From positions 171,389-235,388 of the forward strand of contig NZ_KB895546.1 of NCBI RefSeq assembly GCF_000374925.1: a stretch of 64,000 bases of DNA, in the 5' to 3' direction. The position numbers were made by a program, and so were the translations under genes. Positions 53,997 to 62,065 of this stretch are shown here, in pieces. The stretch's first letter is position 1. Every line of letters begins with the position of its first letter. Below the pieces are notes generated by a model, which did no database searches, was not told the DNA's origin, and saw only the letters and a program-made list of their open reading frames with translations. The DNA is from Arthrobacter sp. 131MFCol6.1. Its GTDB lineage: Bacteria > Actinomycetota > Actinomycetes > Actinomycetales > Micrococcaceae.

Positions 53997-56248
53997 CGGC
54001 GTCGTCGTACCCGGAGGAAGCGCCCGGCACAGACCCAAACACAGTCCCGAACACAGTCCCCCAGGAAATTTCCGCCGCGGTCCCGGGCTACGGGGACCTG
54101 GTGGAATCCAGCCCCGACGCCCTGCTGGTGGTGGCCGAGGACGGGACCATCAAAATGGTCAACACCGCCGCCGAGCGCATGTTCGGGTACGCCCGCGGGG
54201 AACTCGTGGGCTCGGACCACCGCATGCTCCTGGCCGAGGGGTTCCGCAACGGACTCGAGCGGCTGTTCTTCAACCTCCGCCGCGGCGCCCACACCGACGG
54301 CGACGCCGCTGCCGCCGAAACTGACACTGACACTGCTCCCGTGGAGGCCTACGGGGTCCGGCGGGACGGTACGGAGTTCCAGGCCGAGGTGGCCGGATCT
54401 ATTTTCTTCACCGGTACAGGCCCCCGGGACGGGACTGGTAACGGTTCCGCGAGCATGATCGCCGCGGTCCGGGACACCTCGCACCGGCCGGAGAACGATG
54501 ACAGCCTCCGCGAGGCCATGTCGCTGCTGAGCGCGACGCTCGAATCCACCGCCGACGGCATCCTGGTGGTCAGCAGCGAGGGCGAGATCGCCGGCGTCAA
54601 CAATCAGTTCCTCACCATGTGGGGCATCCCGCGGGAAATGCTGGCCACCGGGGACGACGAGGCGGTCATGGCCTTCGTCCTGGACCAGTTGCGGGACCCG
54701 GCCCAGTTCGTCGAGAAGGTCGAGGCCCTCTACGCCGATCCCGCCGCGGAAAGCCACGACATCCTGGAATTCCGCGACGGCCGGACTTTTGAACGCTATT
54801 CCCGCCCGCAGAAAGTCGCGGAGCAGGTGGTCGGACGCGTGTGGAGCTTCCGGGATGTGACCGCGGCCAAGGTTGCCCAGGACCGGATCACCCGGGCCAT
54901 GGCAGACCTCGCCGCACAGTCCGCCCAGCTGAAGGCGCTGGCGTTCCGCGACGGATTGACCGGGCTGTCCAACCGCCAGCTGTTCAACGACCGCCTCGCC
55001 AGCGCTTTGGCAGACCGGCACGGCGGCGCCGTCGACGTCCTGCTCCTGGACCTGGACGATTTCAAGGAAGTCAACGACATCCTGGGCCACCATGCCGGGG
55101 ACCAGATGCTCATTGAGGTCGGCCGGCGGCTGCGGGCCTGCGTGCGCCCCAGCGACATCGTGGCCCGGCTCGGCGGCGACGAGTTCGTGGTGCTCCTGCT
55201 CGACTCGCTGGAGCCCGAGGCGGTCGCAGCCCGGATCGTCGACTCGCTGCGCGTCCCGGTGTGGATCGACGGCACCATGCTCCGGCCCAGCCTCAGCCTG
55301 GGGCTCGCCTCGATCGGCGAGTCCGCCGTCGACGCCTCCGAGCTCCTGCGCCGTGCCGACGTCGCGATGTACGCCGCGAAGGCCGCCGGGAAGAACCGGT
55401 ACATGCGCTTCAAGCCGGAGATGATGAAGGCCCTCGTGGACCGCAACGACCTCGAGGCCGGCCTGCGGCACGCCGTGGACAACGGCCAGATCGCCGTCCA
55501 TTACCAGCCGATCGTCTCCGCGGGCAGCGGGACCGTGACTAAGGTCGAGGCCCTGGCCCGCTGGGTGCGCGACGGCGCGCTCGTTCCGCCCAAGCATTTC
55601 ATTCCGGCGGCGGAACGCAGCGGCCTCATTGTCGAGATCGGCACCGAGGTGCTGCTGCGCGGCTGCACCGAGCTCAAGCCCTGGCTGGACGAGGACTCCT
55701 CCCGGTCCCTGGCCGTAAACGTCTCCGGTGTCCAGCTGCAGCACGGGGACTTCGCCGAGCTGGTCCTGGCCGTGACGGAATCCTGTGGCGTGGACCCGCG
55801 CCAGCTGGTCCTGGAGGTCACGGAGAGCGTCTTCTTCGAGGACGACTGCCATGTGATCCAGCAGCTCATGACCCTGCGCGCGGCTGGCGCCCGGGTGGCG
55901 CTGGACGACTTCGGCACCGGGTTCTCCTCCCTGGGACGCCTGCAGGGCCTGCCCGTGGACACGCTGAAGATCGACCAGTCCTTCGTGTCCATGATCAACT
56001 CCGGCACCGAGCAGTTGCCCATCCTGAACGCCATGATCGGGATGGCCCACGGGCTGGGGCTGACCGTCACCGCGGAGGGCGTGGAAACGGCGGCCCAGGC
56101 CGGCTACCTGATGAAGCTGCACTGCGATTCCCTGCAGGGTTTCCTGTTCTCGGGCCCCCAGCCGGAGGCCACGCTCCAGCCCGCGCTGGACCGGGCGGCC
56201 CTGGCCATCGCCGCACTGCGGGGCGATCGGGTGCCCGGCAACCGGTGA
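53993..56248 (+). CDS. PAS-PAS-GGDEF-EAL cyclic di-GMP enzyme (paralogue 1)
   Basis: About 751 residues. The first PAS (about 30-150) starts DLVESSPDALLVVAEDGTIKMVNTAAERMFGY. A second, PAS-like domain (about 175-290) contains LESTADGILVVSSEGEIAGVNNQFLTMWGIP. The GGDEF domain has an intact LGGDEFVVLL and metal-site DLDDF, and GHHAGD. The EAL domain has VEALARW, and DDFGTGFSSLGRL. Both activities (synthesis and hydrolysis of c-di-GMP) are possible. The start codon is uncertain: GTG 53993 coupled to the 14-codon ORF is chosen; TTG 53960 is an alternative. Cytosolic; no membrane helix. Confidence 0.9.
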   Translation: MTASSYPEEAPGTDPNTVPNTVPQEISAAVPGYGDLVESSPDALLVVAEDGTIKMVNTAAERMFGYARGELVGSDHRMLLAEGFRNGLERLFFNLRRGAHTDGDAAAAETDTDTAPVEAYGVRRDGTEFQAEVAGSIFFTGTGPRDGTGNGSASMIAAVRDTSHRPENDDSLREAMSLLSATLESTADGILVVSSEGEIAGVNNQFLTMWGIPREMLATGDDEAVMAFVLDQLRDPAQFVEKVEALYADPAAESHDILEFRDGRTFERYSRPQKVAEQVVGRVWSFRDVTAAKVAQDRITRAMADLAAQSAQLKALAFRDGLTGLSNRQLFNDRLASALADRHGGAVDVLLLDLDDFKEVNDILGHHAGDQMLIEVGRRLRACVRPSDIVARLGGDEFVVLLLDSLEPEAVAARIVDSLRVPVWIDGTMLRPSLSLGLASIGESAVDASELLRRADVAMYAAKAAGKNRYMRFKPEMMKALVDRNDLEAGLRHAVDNGQIAVHYQPIVSAGSGTVTKVEALARWVRDGALVPPKHFIPAAERSGLIVEIGTEVLLRGCTELKPWLDEDSSRSLAVNVSGVQLQHGDFAELVLAVTESCGVDPRQLVLEVTESVFFEDDCHVIQQLMTLRAAGARVALDDFGTGFSSLGRLQGLPVDTLKIDQSFVSMINSGTEQLPILNAMIGMAHGLGLTVTAEGVETAAQAGYLMKLHCDSLQGFLFSGPQPEATLQPALDRAALAIAALRGDRVPGNR

Positions 56249-56296
56249 CCCGCAAAGTTCCATGGCCGATGTGCTGGACACGGGGCCGAAGGACCC

Positions 56297-56302
56297 TATG
56301 AT
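56297..56302 (+). promoter_or_regulatory. TATGAT -10 of the second GGDEF-EAL gene
   Basis: TATGAT with TGGACA (56275-56280) 16 nt upstream and the same TTCAGT extension as at the third paralogue. The start codon is 50 nt downstream. Confidence 0.6.
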
Positions 56303-56352
56303 TCAGTGAAACGCATTGCTCCGGGCACCTCGGCCGGGAACATCATCGCTCT

Positions 56353-58488
56353 ATGAACTTCCGTCGCTTGGGGGCCGGTATCGTCGTGGGAACTGGATTT
56401 GGTGAAGACCTGCTGGAGCAGGGTCCTGATGCGTTTCTGCTACTGACCGCGGACGGGACCATCGCCTTCGTGAATTCGGCCGCGGAACGGCTGTTCGGCT
56501 ACCCCCGCGAGGAACTCCTCGGCGTTCGGCACACCATCCTGCTTTCCGAGGAAGCCCGCGGCGGCTTCCTGCGGGTCTTTGGCCGGCTGGGACGCAAAAG
56601 CCCGGCCGGCAGCCGGCCGTTCGCCGCCGCCGGACTCCACCGGGACGGCTCAGACCTCGCCCTGGAGATCACGTGCTCGTTGGTGAGCGTCGACGGCGGC
56701 ACGGCCATGGCGGTAGCCGTCCGCGACGCCGAGCACCGCAACGACCCCGATTCCGGCCGGCGGCTGGCCCTCTCCCTCGTGGACGCCACGCTGGAATCGA
56801 CGTCGGACGGCATCGTCGTGCTCTCCAGCGAAGGCCAAATCACCGGGATCAACGACCAGTACCTGAAGCTGTGGGGCATGCCGCCGGAACTGATCGCGGC
56901 CGAGGACCCCACTGCGCTGGTGCGGTTCATCGCGGACCAACTGGTGGATCCCGACTCCTTCCTGCAGAAGGTTGAAGCGCTTTACGCGGACAGCCTGATG
57001 CAAAGCCACGACGTCCTGGAGTTCGCCGACGGCCGCACCGTGGAGCTGTACTCGCGCCCGCAGAAGGTGGCGGACGCCATCGTGGGACGGATCTGGAACT
57101 TCCGGGACATCACCTCGCGCCGGCGCGCCCAGGACCAGGCCCGCCGCGCCATGGACGAACTGGCCGAGCAAGCCGGCAAGCTCAAGGAACTCGCGTTTCA
57201 GGACCCGCTCACCGGGCTGGCCAACCGGATGCTCTTCAACGAACGGGCCGCCGCGGCACTGCTGACCCCGGAGCCGGTGCACGTGCTGCTGCTGGACCTG
57301 GACGACTTCAAGGAAGTCAACGACGTCCTGGGCCACCATGCCGGTGACGAGATGCTGGTCGAGATTTCCCGCCGGCTCCAGAACTGCGTGGGTCCGCACG
57401 GCACCGTCGCCCGGCTGGGCGGGGACGAGTTCGTGGTCCTGCTGGTCGGCTGTAGGGACGCCGACACCGTGGCCCAGCGCGTGGTCAGCACCCTGAACGC
57501 CCCGGTCTCCATCGAGGGAACGCTCATGCGGCCCGGCCTCAGCCTGGGCGTGGCCTCGCGCGACGCCGGCACGGAGACGTCGTCGGAGCTGCTCCGGCAG
57601 GCGGACCTGGCCATGTACGCGGCCAAGGAGGCCGGGAAGAACTGCTATGTGCACTTCCGGCCCGAGATGCTGGCCGCGCTGCTGGAGCGCACCCAGCTCA
57701 CGGCCGGGCTGCGGCGGGCGGTGGAGCTGGGGCAGATCACCGTGCACTACCAGCCCGTCATCTCCAGTGACCGACTCGAGGTGGTGCAGTTTGAGGCCCT
57801 GGCCCGCTGGGAGTGGGACGGCGAGCTGATTCCGCCGGACGAGTTCATCGAGACCGCCGAACGCAGCGGCCTGATCCGGGAAATCGGCGCCGAGGTGCTC
57901 AGGCGCAGCTGCACCGAGCTCGCCCCGTGGCTTGGGGAGGACCCGTTCCGGAGCGTGGCCGTCAACGTCTCCGGCGTGCAGCTGCAGCACCGTGACTTCG
58001 CCGAGCGCGTCCTCGATATTGCGGCGTGGAGCGGCGTGGACCCTCGCCAGCTGGTCCTGGAGGTGACCGAGAGCGTGTTCTTCGACGCCCACTCCCACGT
58101 CATCGGCCAGCTCGAAACCCTGCGCCAGGCCGGCATCCGGGTGGCCCTGGACGACTTCGGGACCGGCTATTCCTCGCTGGGCCGCCTGCAGGACCTGCCG
58201 GTGGATGTGGTGAAGATCGACAAGTCCTTCGTGTCCATGCTGCAGACCGGGGCCGAAAAGCTGCCCATCCTCACCTCCATGATCCACATGGCCCGAAGCC
58301 TGGGGCTGAAGGTCACGGCCGAGGGCATCGAGACACCGGCGCAGGCACGCTACCTCATGGACCACGGCTGCGATGCCCTGCAGGGCTTCCTCTTCTCCCG
58401 CCCGGAACCCGGGGCGGCCAGGCAGCGCGCCGTGCGGAACTCGGCGGCGGCCATCGCTGACCTCGAGGGCGTGCCGCTGCCCGGGTAG
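56353..58488 (+). CDS. PAS-PAS-GGDEF-EAL cyclic di-GMP enzyme (paralogue 2)
   Basis: 711 residues and very similar to paralogue 1, without its long acidic insertion in the first PAS. First PAS: DLLEQGPDAFLLLTADGTIAFVNSAAERLFGY. Second PAS-like domain: LESTSDGIVVLSSEGQITGINDQYLKLWGMP. GGDEF: DLDDFKEVND, LGGDEFVVLL. EAL: FEALARW, LDDFGTGYSSLGRL. All key motifs are intact. The ATG at 56353 has a weak ribosome site. Repression or activation by small ligands at the PAS domains is likely but unspecified. Confidence 0.92.
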   Translation: MNFRRLGAGIVVGTGFGEDLLEQGPDAFLLLTADGTIAFVNSAAERLFGYPREELLGVRHTILLSEEARGGFLRVFGRLGRKSPAGSRPFAAAGLHRDGSDLALEITCSLVSVDGGTAMAVAVRDAEHRNDPDSGRRLALSLVDATLESTSDGIVVLSSEGQITGINDQYLKLWGMPPELIAAEDPTALVRFIADQLVDPDSFLQKVEALYADSLMQSHDVLEFADGRTVELYSRPQKVADAIVGRIWNFRDITSRRRAQDQARRAMDELAEQAGKLKELAFQDPLTGLANRMLFNERAAAALLTPEPVHVLLLDLDDFKEVNDVLGHHAGDEMLVEISRRLQNCVGPHGTVARLGGDEFVVLLVGCRDADTVAQRVVSTLNAPVSIEGTLMRPGLSLGVASRDAGTETSSELLRQADLAMYAAKEAGKNCYVHFRPEMLAALLERTQLTAGLRRAVELGQITVHYQPVISSDRLEVVQFEALARWEWDGELIPPDEFIETAERSGLIREIGAEVLRRSCTELAPWLGEDPFRSVAVNVSGVQLQHRDFAERVLDIAAWSGVDPRQLVLEVTESVFFDAHSHVIGQLETLRQAGIRVALDDFGTGYSSLGRLQDLPVDVVKIDKSFVSMLQTGAEKLPILTSMIHMARSLGLKVTAEGIETPAQARYLMDHGCDALQGFLFSRPEPGAARQRAVRNSAAAIADLEGVPLPG

Positions 58489-58599
58489 CAGGGCCGCCGC
58501 CAGCGCAGCCGGGCCGGATGCGCTTTGCGCGGCGGCCGGCGCGTTCGACACATTTGGGTGCGGCATGATGCCCATCACGTCCGGGGAGCCAGCACCGCA

Positions 58600-58605
58600 T
58601 ATGAT
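58600..58605 (+). promoter_or_regulatory. TATGAT -10 of the third GGDEF-EAL gene
   Basis: TATGAT followed by TCAGT, the same string as at 56297. No convincing -35 is seen. The start codon is 75 nt downstream. Confidence 0.5.
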
Positions 58606-58680
58606 TCAGTCAGCGCAGTGCGCCTGCTCTCCGCAAGGTGCCCGCTATCCGTATTCATCGCCGGGGGGCTGTTAGACATC

Positions 58681-60513
58681 GTGGAAGCTGGTTTCGCACA
58701 ACAACTGCTGGAGTACAGCCCGGACGCACTTTTGCTGGTCAGTCAGGACGGAGCCATTTCCTTCCTCAATGTGGCCGCGGAACGGCTCTTCGGCTATTCC
58801 CGGGCGCAGCTGCTCGGCGCGGACCACAGCATGCTCCTGGCCGAGGCCTCGCGGGAGGAATTCCACGGCGTTCTGGCCGGGCTGGGCACGGCCGCAAGCC
58901 CTGGTTCGCCGTTCTCCGGCTCCCCGTCTGCCAGCTCCCAGTTCGCCGGCTCGGGCCGCCGCGCCGACGGCACTGAACTCCCGGTCGAAATCACCTGCTC
59001 GCTGGTCCCCGCCCCGGCCGGAGCGGCCGACGCCGGAACGTCCGTGGCCCTCTCCATCCGCGGCGCCGCCGGAGGGAACCCGGGCGCCGGCAGCGTCGGC
59101 CGTTCCCTCAGCGGCGACTTTGCCCGCCGTCGTACTTCCGGTTCAGCGGGAGCTTCTCTTTCCGGAGGTCCGGCGGCTGCCGCTCCCGCAGCGTTTGCCG
59201 AGCACGACGACGAACTCAAGGCCGGCTCGCTCCGCGACCCTTTGACGGCGCTGCCCAACGGCCCCCTCTTCAACGAGCGGCTCGCTGCGGCCCTGCGCCG
59301 CCCGGATCCGGTGGACATCCTGCTGCTGAACCTCGATGACTTCAGGCACCTCAATGACGTGCTGGGACGCTCCGCGGCCGATGAGCTGCTGGTGGAGGTG
59401 GCGAGCAGGCTGCGCAACTGCGTCCGCCCGCATGACACCGTGGCCCGGCTCGGCGGCGACGAGTTCGCGGTGCTGCTCACCGAGTGCCTCAACGCGGACG
59501 CGGTGGCCAAGCGGATCGCCGAGTCCCTCTACGCGCCCCTGCGGGTGGGCGGCTCCATGGTCCGGCCCGGCGTGAGCATGGGCCTGGCGTCGAAGTCGGG
59601 GCAGACGCTGAACGGGGCGGAACTGCTGCGGCAGGCCGACGCCGCCATGACCGCGGCGAAGGCCGCCGGGAAGAACAACTGGCTGCGGTTCCGGCCGGAG
59701 ATGCTGAACACCGCGGCCCACAAGGCCGATGGCGATTCCGGGCTCCGGCGCGCCGTCGAACTGGGCCAGATCTCGGTGCACTACCAGCCCGTGGTCTCGC
59801 CCGGCATCGGTTCGGTGGTGCAGTTCGAGGCGTTCGCGCGGTGGGAACGGCACGGCCGGCTGGTCCCGCCGAACCAGTTCCTGCCCGTCGCGGAGCAGAG
59901 CGGCCTGATCCGCGAGATCGGCGATGAAGTCCTGCGCCGCGCCTGCGCCGAGATCCGGCCGTGGCTGGCCGGAGACCCTGCCTACAGCGTCGCCGTGAAC
60001 GTCTCGGGCCTGCAGTTCCAGCACCGGGACTTCGCCGCGGACGTGCTCGCGATTGCCGCGTCCACGGGCGTTGACCCCCGCCAGCTCACCCTCGAGCTGA
60101 CGGAGAGCGTGTTCTTCGACGCCTCCTCGGACGTGCTGGGCCAGCTGCGGCAGCTGCGCGGCGCCGGCGTCCGGATTGCCATGGACGACTTCGGCACCGG
60201 ATATTCCACGCTCGGCCGGCTCCAGGAACTGCCCCTGGACAAGGTCAAGATCGACCGCTCCTTCGTGGCCATGATCAAGACCGGCCAGGAACAGCTCCCG
60301 TTCTTCGCCACCATGATCAGCGCCGCGCATGCCCTCGGCCTGAAGGTCACGGCGGAAGGCATCGAGACGCCCGCGCAGGCCAAGTACCTGATGGACCGCG
60401 GCTGCGACTCCCTGCAGGGCTACCTGTTCGCCAAGCCGGCCCCCGCCAGCCACCTGGCCGGAACCATGGAGAGTGCCCTGAACGCCCTGGACAAGGTCGA
60501 CGCCGCGCGCTGA
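58681..60513 (+). CDS. PAS-GGDEF-EAL protein, degenerate paralogue 3
   Basis: 610 residues. One PAS domain (about 10-125) is kept. The second is replaced by a Gly/Ala/Ser-rich linker (about 125-180). The GGDEF motif is intact (LGGDEFAVLL), but the metal-site stretch reads NLDDF with Asn217 in place of the first Asp, and GHHAGD is GRSAADE. The EAL motif reads Glu383-Ala384-Phe385 (FEAFARW). The rest of the EAL domain is preserved (DDFGTGYSTLGRL). Synthesis activity is therefore doubtful, and it may act as a c-di-GMP sensor. GTG 58681 is used; GTG 58618 is an alternative. Confidence 0.88.
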   Translation: MEAGFAQQLLEYSPDALLLVSQDGAISFLNVAAERLFGYSRAQLLGADHSMLLAEASREEFHGVLAGLGTAASPGSPFSGSPSASSQFAGSGRRADGTELPVEITCSLVPAPAGAADAGTSVALSIRGAAGGNPGAGSVGRSLSGDFARRRTSGSAGASLSGGPAAAAPAAFAEHDDELKAGSLRDPLTALPNGPLFNERLAAALRRPDPVDILLLNLDDFRHLNDVLGRSAADELLVEVASRLRNCVRPHDTVARLGGDEFAVLLTECLNADAVAKRIAESLYAPLRVGGSMVRPGVSMGLASKSGQTLNGAELLRQADAAMTAAKAAGKNNWLRFRPEMLNTAAHKADGDSGLRRAVELGQISVHYQPVVSPGIGSVVQFEAFARWERHGRLVPPNQFLPVAEQSGLIREIGDEVLRRACAEIRPWLAGDPAYSVAVNVSGLQFQHRDFAADVLAIAASTGVDPRQLTLELTESVFFDASSDVLGQLRQLRGAGVRIAMDDFGTGYSTLGRLQELPLDKVKIDRSFVAMIKTGQEQLPFFATMISAAHALGLKVTAEGIETPAQAKYLMDRGCDSLQGYLFAKPAPASHLAGTMESALNALDKVDAAR

Positions 60514-60588
60514 CCCTTTGCGGTGCCCCGTTGCCAGGGCGTCGCTGGCAGCGCGCCTCGACGCCGCCGCACGCCACCGTTGGACGCA

Positions 60589-60622
60589 AACGGCCGCTAA
60601 GCAGCATGGCTTAGCGGCCGTT
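60589..60622 (+). terminator. Intrinsic terminator after the GGDEF-EAL genes
   Basis: A 14-bp perfect stem, AACGGCCGCTAAGC (60589-60602) with GCTTAGCGGCCGTT (60609-60622), loop AGCATG. It is related to the terminator at 46195. Confidence 0.88.
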
Positions 60623-60686
60623 CTTGGCACTTCGTTTGACGTACCGGCCCGGCTCCGGATATCCGGGGCCAGGCCGGCTGCCGGGC

Positions 60687-60986
60687 CTAGCGCTTTTCGC
60701 AGGCGATGCCGTCGTTGTCACGGTCCAGGTCGTACTCGCCCCAGTGCCGCGCACCGCCGTCGTTGTAGCTGTACAGGGTGTTGTCGACGCGGAACGTGGT
60801 GACCGGCTTCCCGCTGGTCTTGTCGCGGGCGCCCTTCTTGCCGACGCCGTGCGGGTAGACCTTGTTCAGTTCCGTGCAGTTCTTGTACGACTTCGGCGCG
60901 GGCGCGGCGGATGCCGGCACGGCCGTAGCGCTCAGGACGACGGCGGATGCCGCCAGGGATGCGATAAGCAATTTCTTCAGGCGCAC
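60687..60986 (-). CDS. Secreted Excalibur-domain calcium-binding protein
   Basis: 99 residues. A signal peptide (about 1-28, ending PASA) is followed by the Excalibur domain: SYKNCTELNKVYPHGVGKKGARDK and the calcium-loop segment DLDRDNDGIACEK (DxDxDGxxCE-like). It has two cysteines. The domain is found in surface and secreted proteins such as thermonuclease-associated ones; function here is unknown. GTG start, no obvious close Shine-Dalgarno. Confidence 0.88.
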   Translation of the reverse strand: MRLKKLLIASLAASAVVLSATAVPASAAPAPKSYKNCTELNKVYPHGVGKKGARDKTSGKPVTTFRVDNTLYSYNDGGARHWGEYDLDRDNDGIACEKR

Positions 60987-61080
60987 GTTTAAGAGCACTC
61001 CCCCAGGTAGAAGCCCTCGGCCGCGGATCGGCGAGGGGCAGGAAAATGCTAACCCACGATTTCGGCGTTTCCGGTGAGGC

Positions 61081-61929
61081 TCAGGGGCGGGGGTCCAGCT
61101 TGTCGAGATCCTGGGCCACCATCGCCTCGCTGCGCTGCCACAGCGCCTTGGCCAGGCCCGCGTCATAGGCCTGCCTGTTGGCCTTGGAGAGCGTCCGTTT
61201 GGCGTAGTAGGCGCCGGAGATCCAGTCGTGGCCCGGGGTGGCGTTGGCGAGCCACACAAGGGTGTCCGCGCCCTGGTCAGGGGTCAGCATGAAGCGCTTG
61301 AGGAAGGATTTGTAGGCCAGGCGCATGGGGCTCGTGGACTCGGCCGCGAAGTTGGTGGCCACGCCGCCGGGGTGGAACGCCGCCGTGGAGATCCCCTCGG
61401 TGTTGTAGCGGTTGTGCAGTTCGGTGGTGAAGAGGATGTTGGCGAGCTTGGCGTTGCCGTAGGCGCGGTTGGTGGAGTAGCTCGTGGCCGCGTCGAGGTC
61501 GTCGATGTCGAACTTGGCGAAGACCGAATTCGCGACGCTCGAAGTGTTGATGACGGTGGCCTGGCTGGCGGTCAGCACCTCAATCAGCTCGGTGGTGAGC
61601 AGGAACGGGGCCAGGTGGTTGACCTGGAAAGTCTTCTCGTGGCCGTCCACGGTGAGCTCGCGGGGTCCCATGATGCCGCCGGCGTTGTTCGCCAGGACGT
61701 CGATCCGCGGGTACTTTTCCTTCAGCTGCGCGGCCAGGGTCCGCACCTGGGCAAGGTCGGCGAAGTCGCTGACAAAGAAATCGGCGCCAATTTCGTTCGC
61801 GATCGCCTCGGTCTTCTGCGCGGAACGCCCGACGACGACCACACGTTCCCCCTGCCGGGCGAAGGTCCGCGCGGCGGACGCGCCGATGCCGTCGCTGGCT
61901 CCGGTGATGACGATAGTGCGCTCGGGCAT
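61081..61929 (-). CDS. Short-chain dehydrogenase/reductase, retinol dehydrogenase-like
   Basis: 282 residues with TGASDGIGASAA (about 9-20) for NAD(P), NNAGG, the serine region INTSSVAN, and catalytic Tyr/Lys in RAYGNAKLANILF. The motif Y-x-x-x-K is intact, unlike the SDR in the catabolic island. Sequence style (HPGGVATNFA, HDWISGAYYAKR) is that of oxidoreductases annotated retinol dehydrogenase-like. AAGGA lies 7 nt before the ATG. It is in a single-gene unit and the substrate is unknown. Confidence 0.92.
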   Translation of the reverse strand: MPERTIVITGASDGIGASAARTFARQGERVVVVGRSAQKTEAIANEIGADFFVSDFADLAQVRTLAAQLKEKYPRIDVLANNAGGIMGPRELTVDGHEKTFQVNHLAPFLLTTELIEVLTASQATVINTSSVANSVFAKFDIDDLDAATSYSTNRAYGNAKLANILFTTELHNRYNTEGISTAAFHPGGVATNFAAESTSPMRLAYKSFLKRFMLTPDQGADTLVWLANATPGHDWISGAYYAKRTLSKANRQAYDAGLAKALWQRSEAMVAQDLDKLDPRP

Positions 61930-62065
61930 TGAGGTGTCCTTAGAACGAAGCGATGGTCTGGTCTTTTGGAATCCAGCCCCGTCGAATTCTAACGAGTGCA
62001 ACTGGGAGTTCGTTCCGCCGGAGCCGGGAGCCTTCCGGGACTCTGCTGGGAATCTCCCGCAACGC

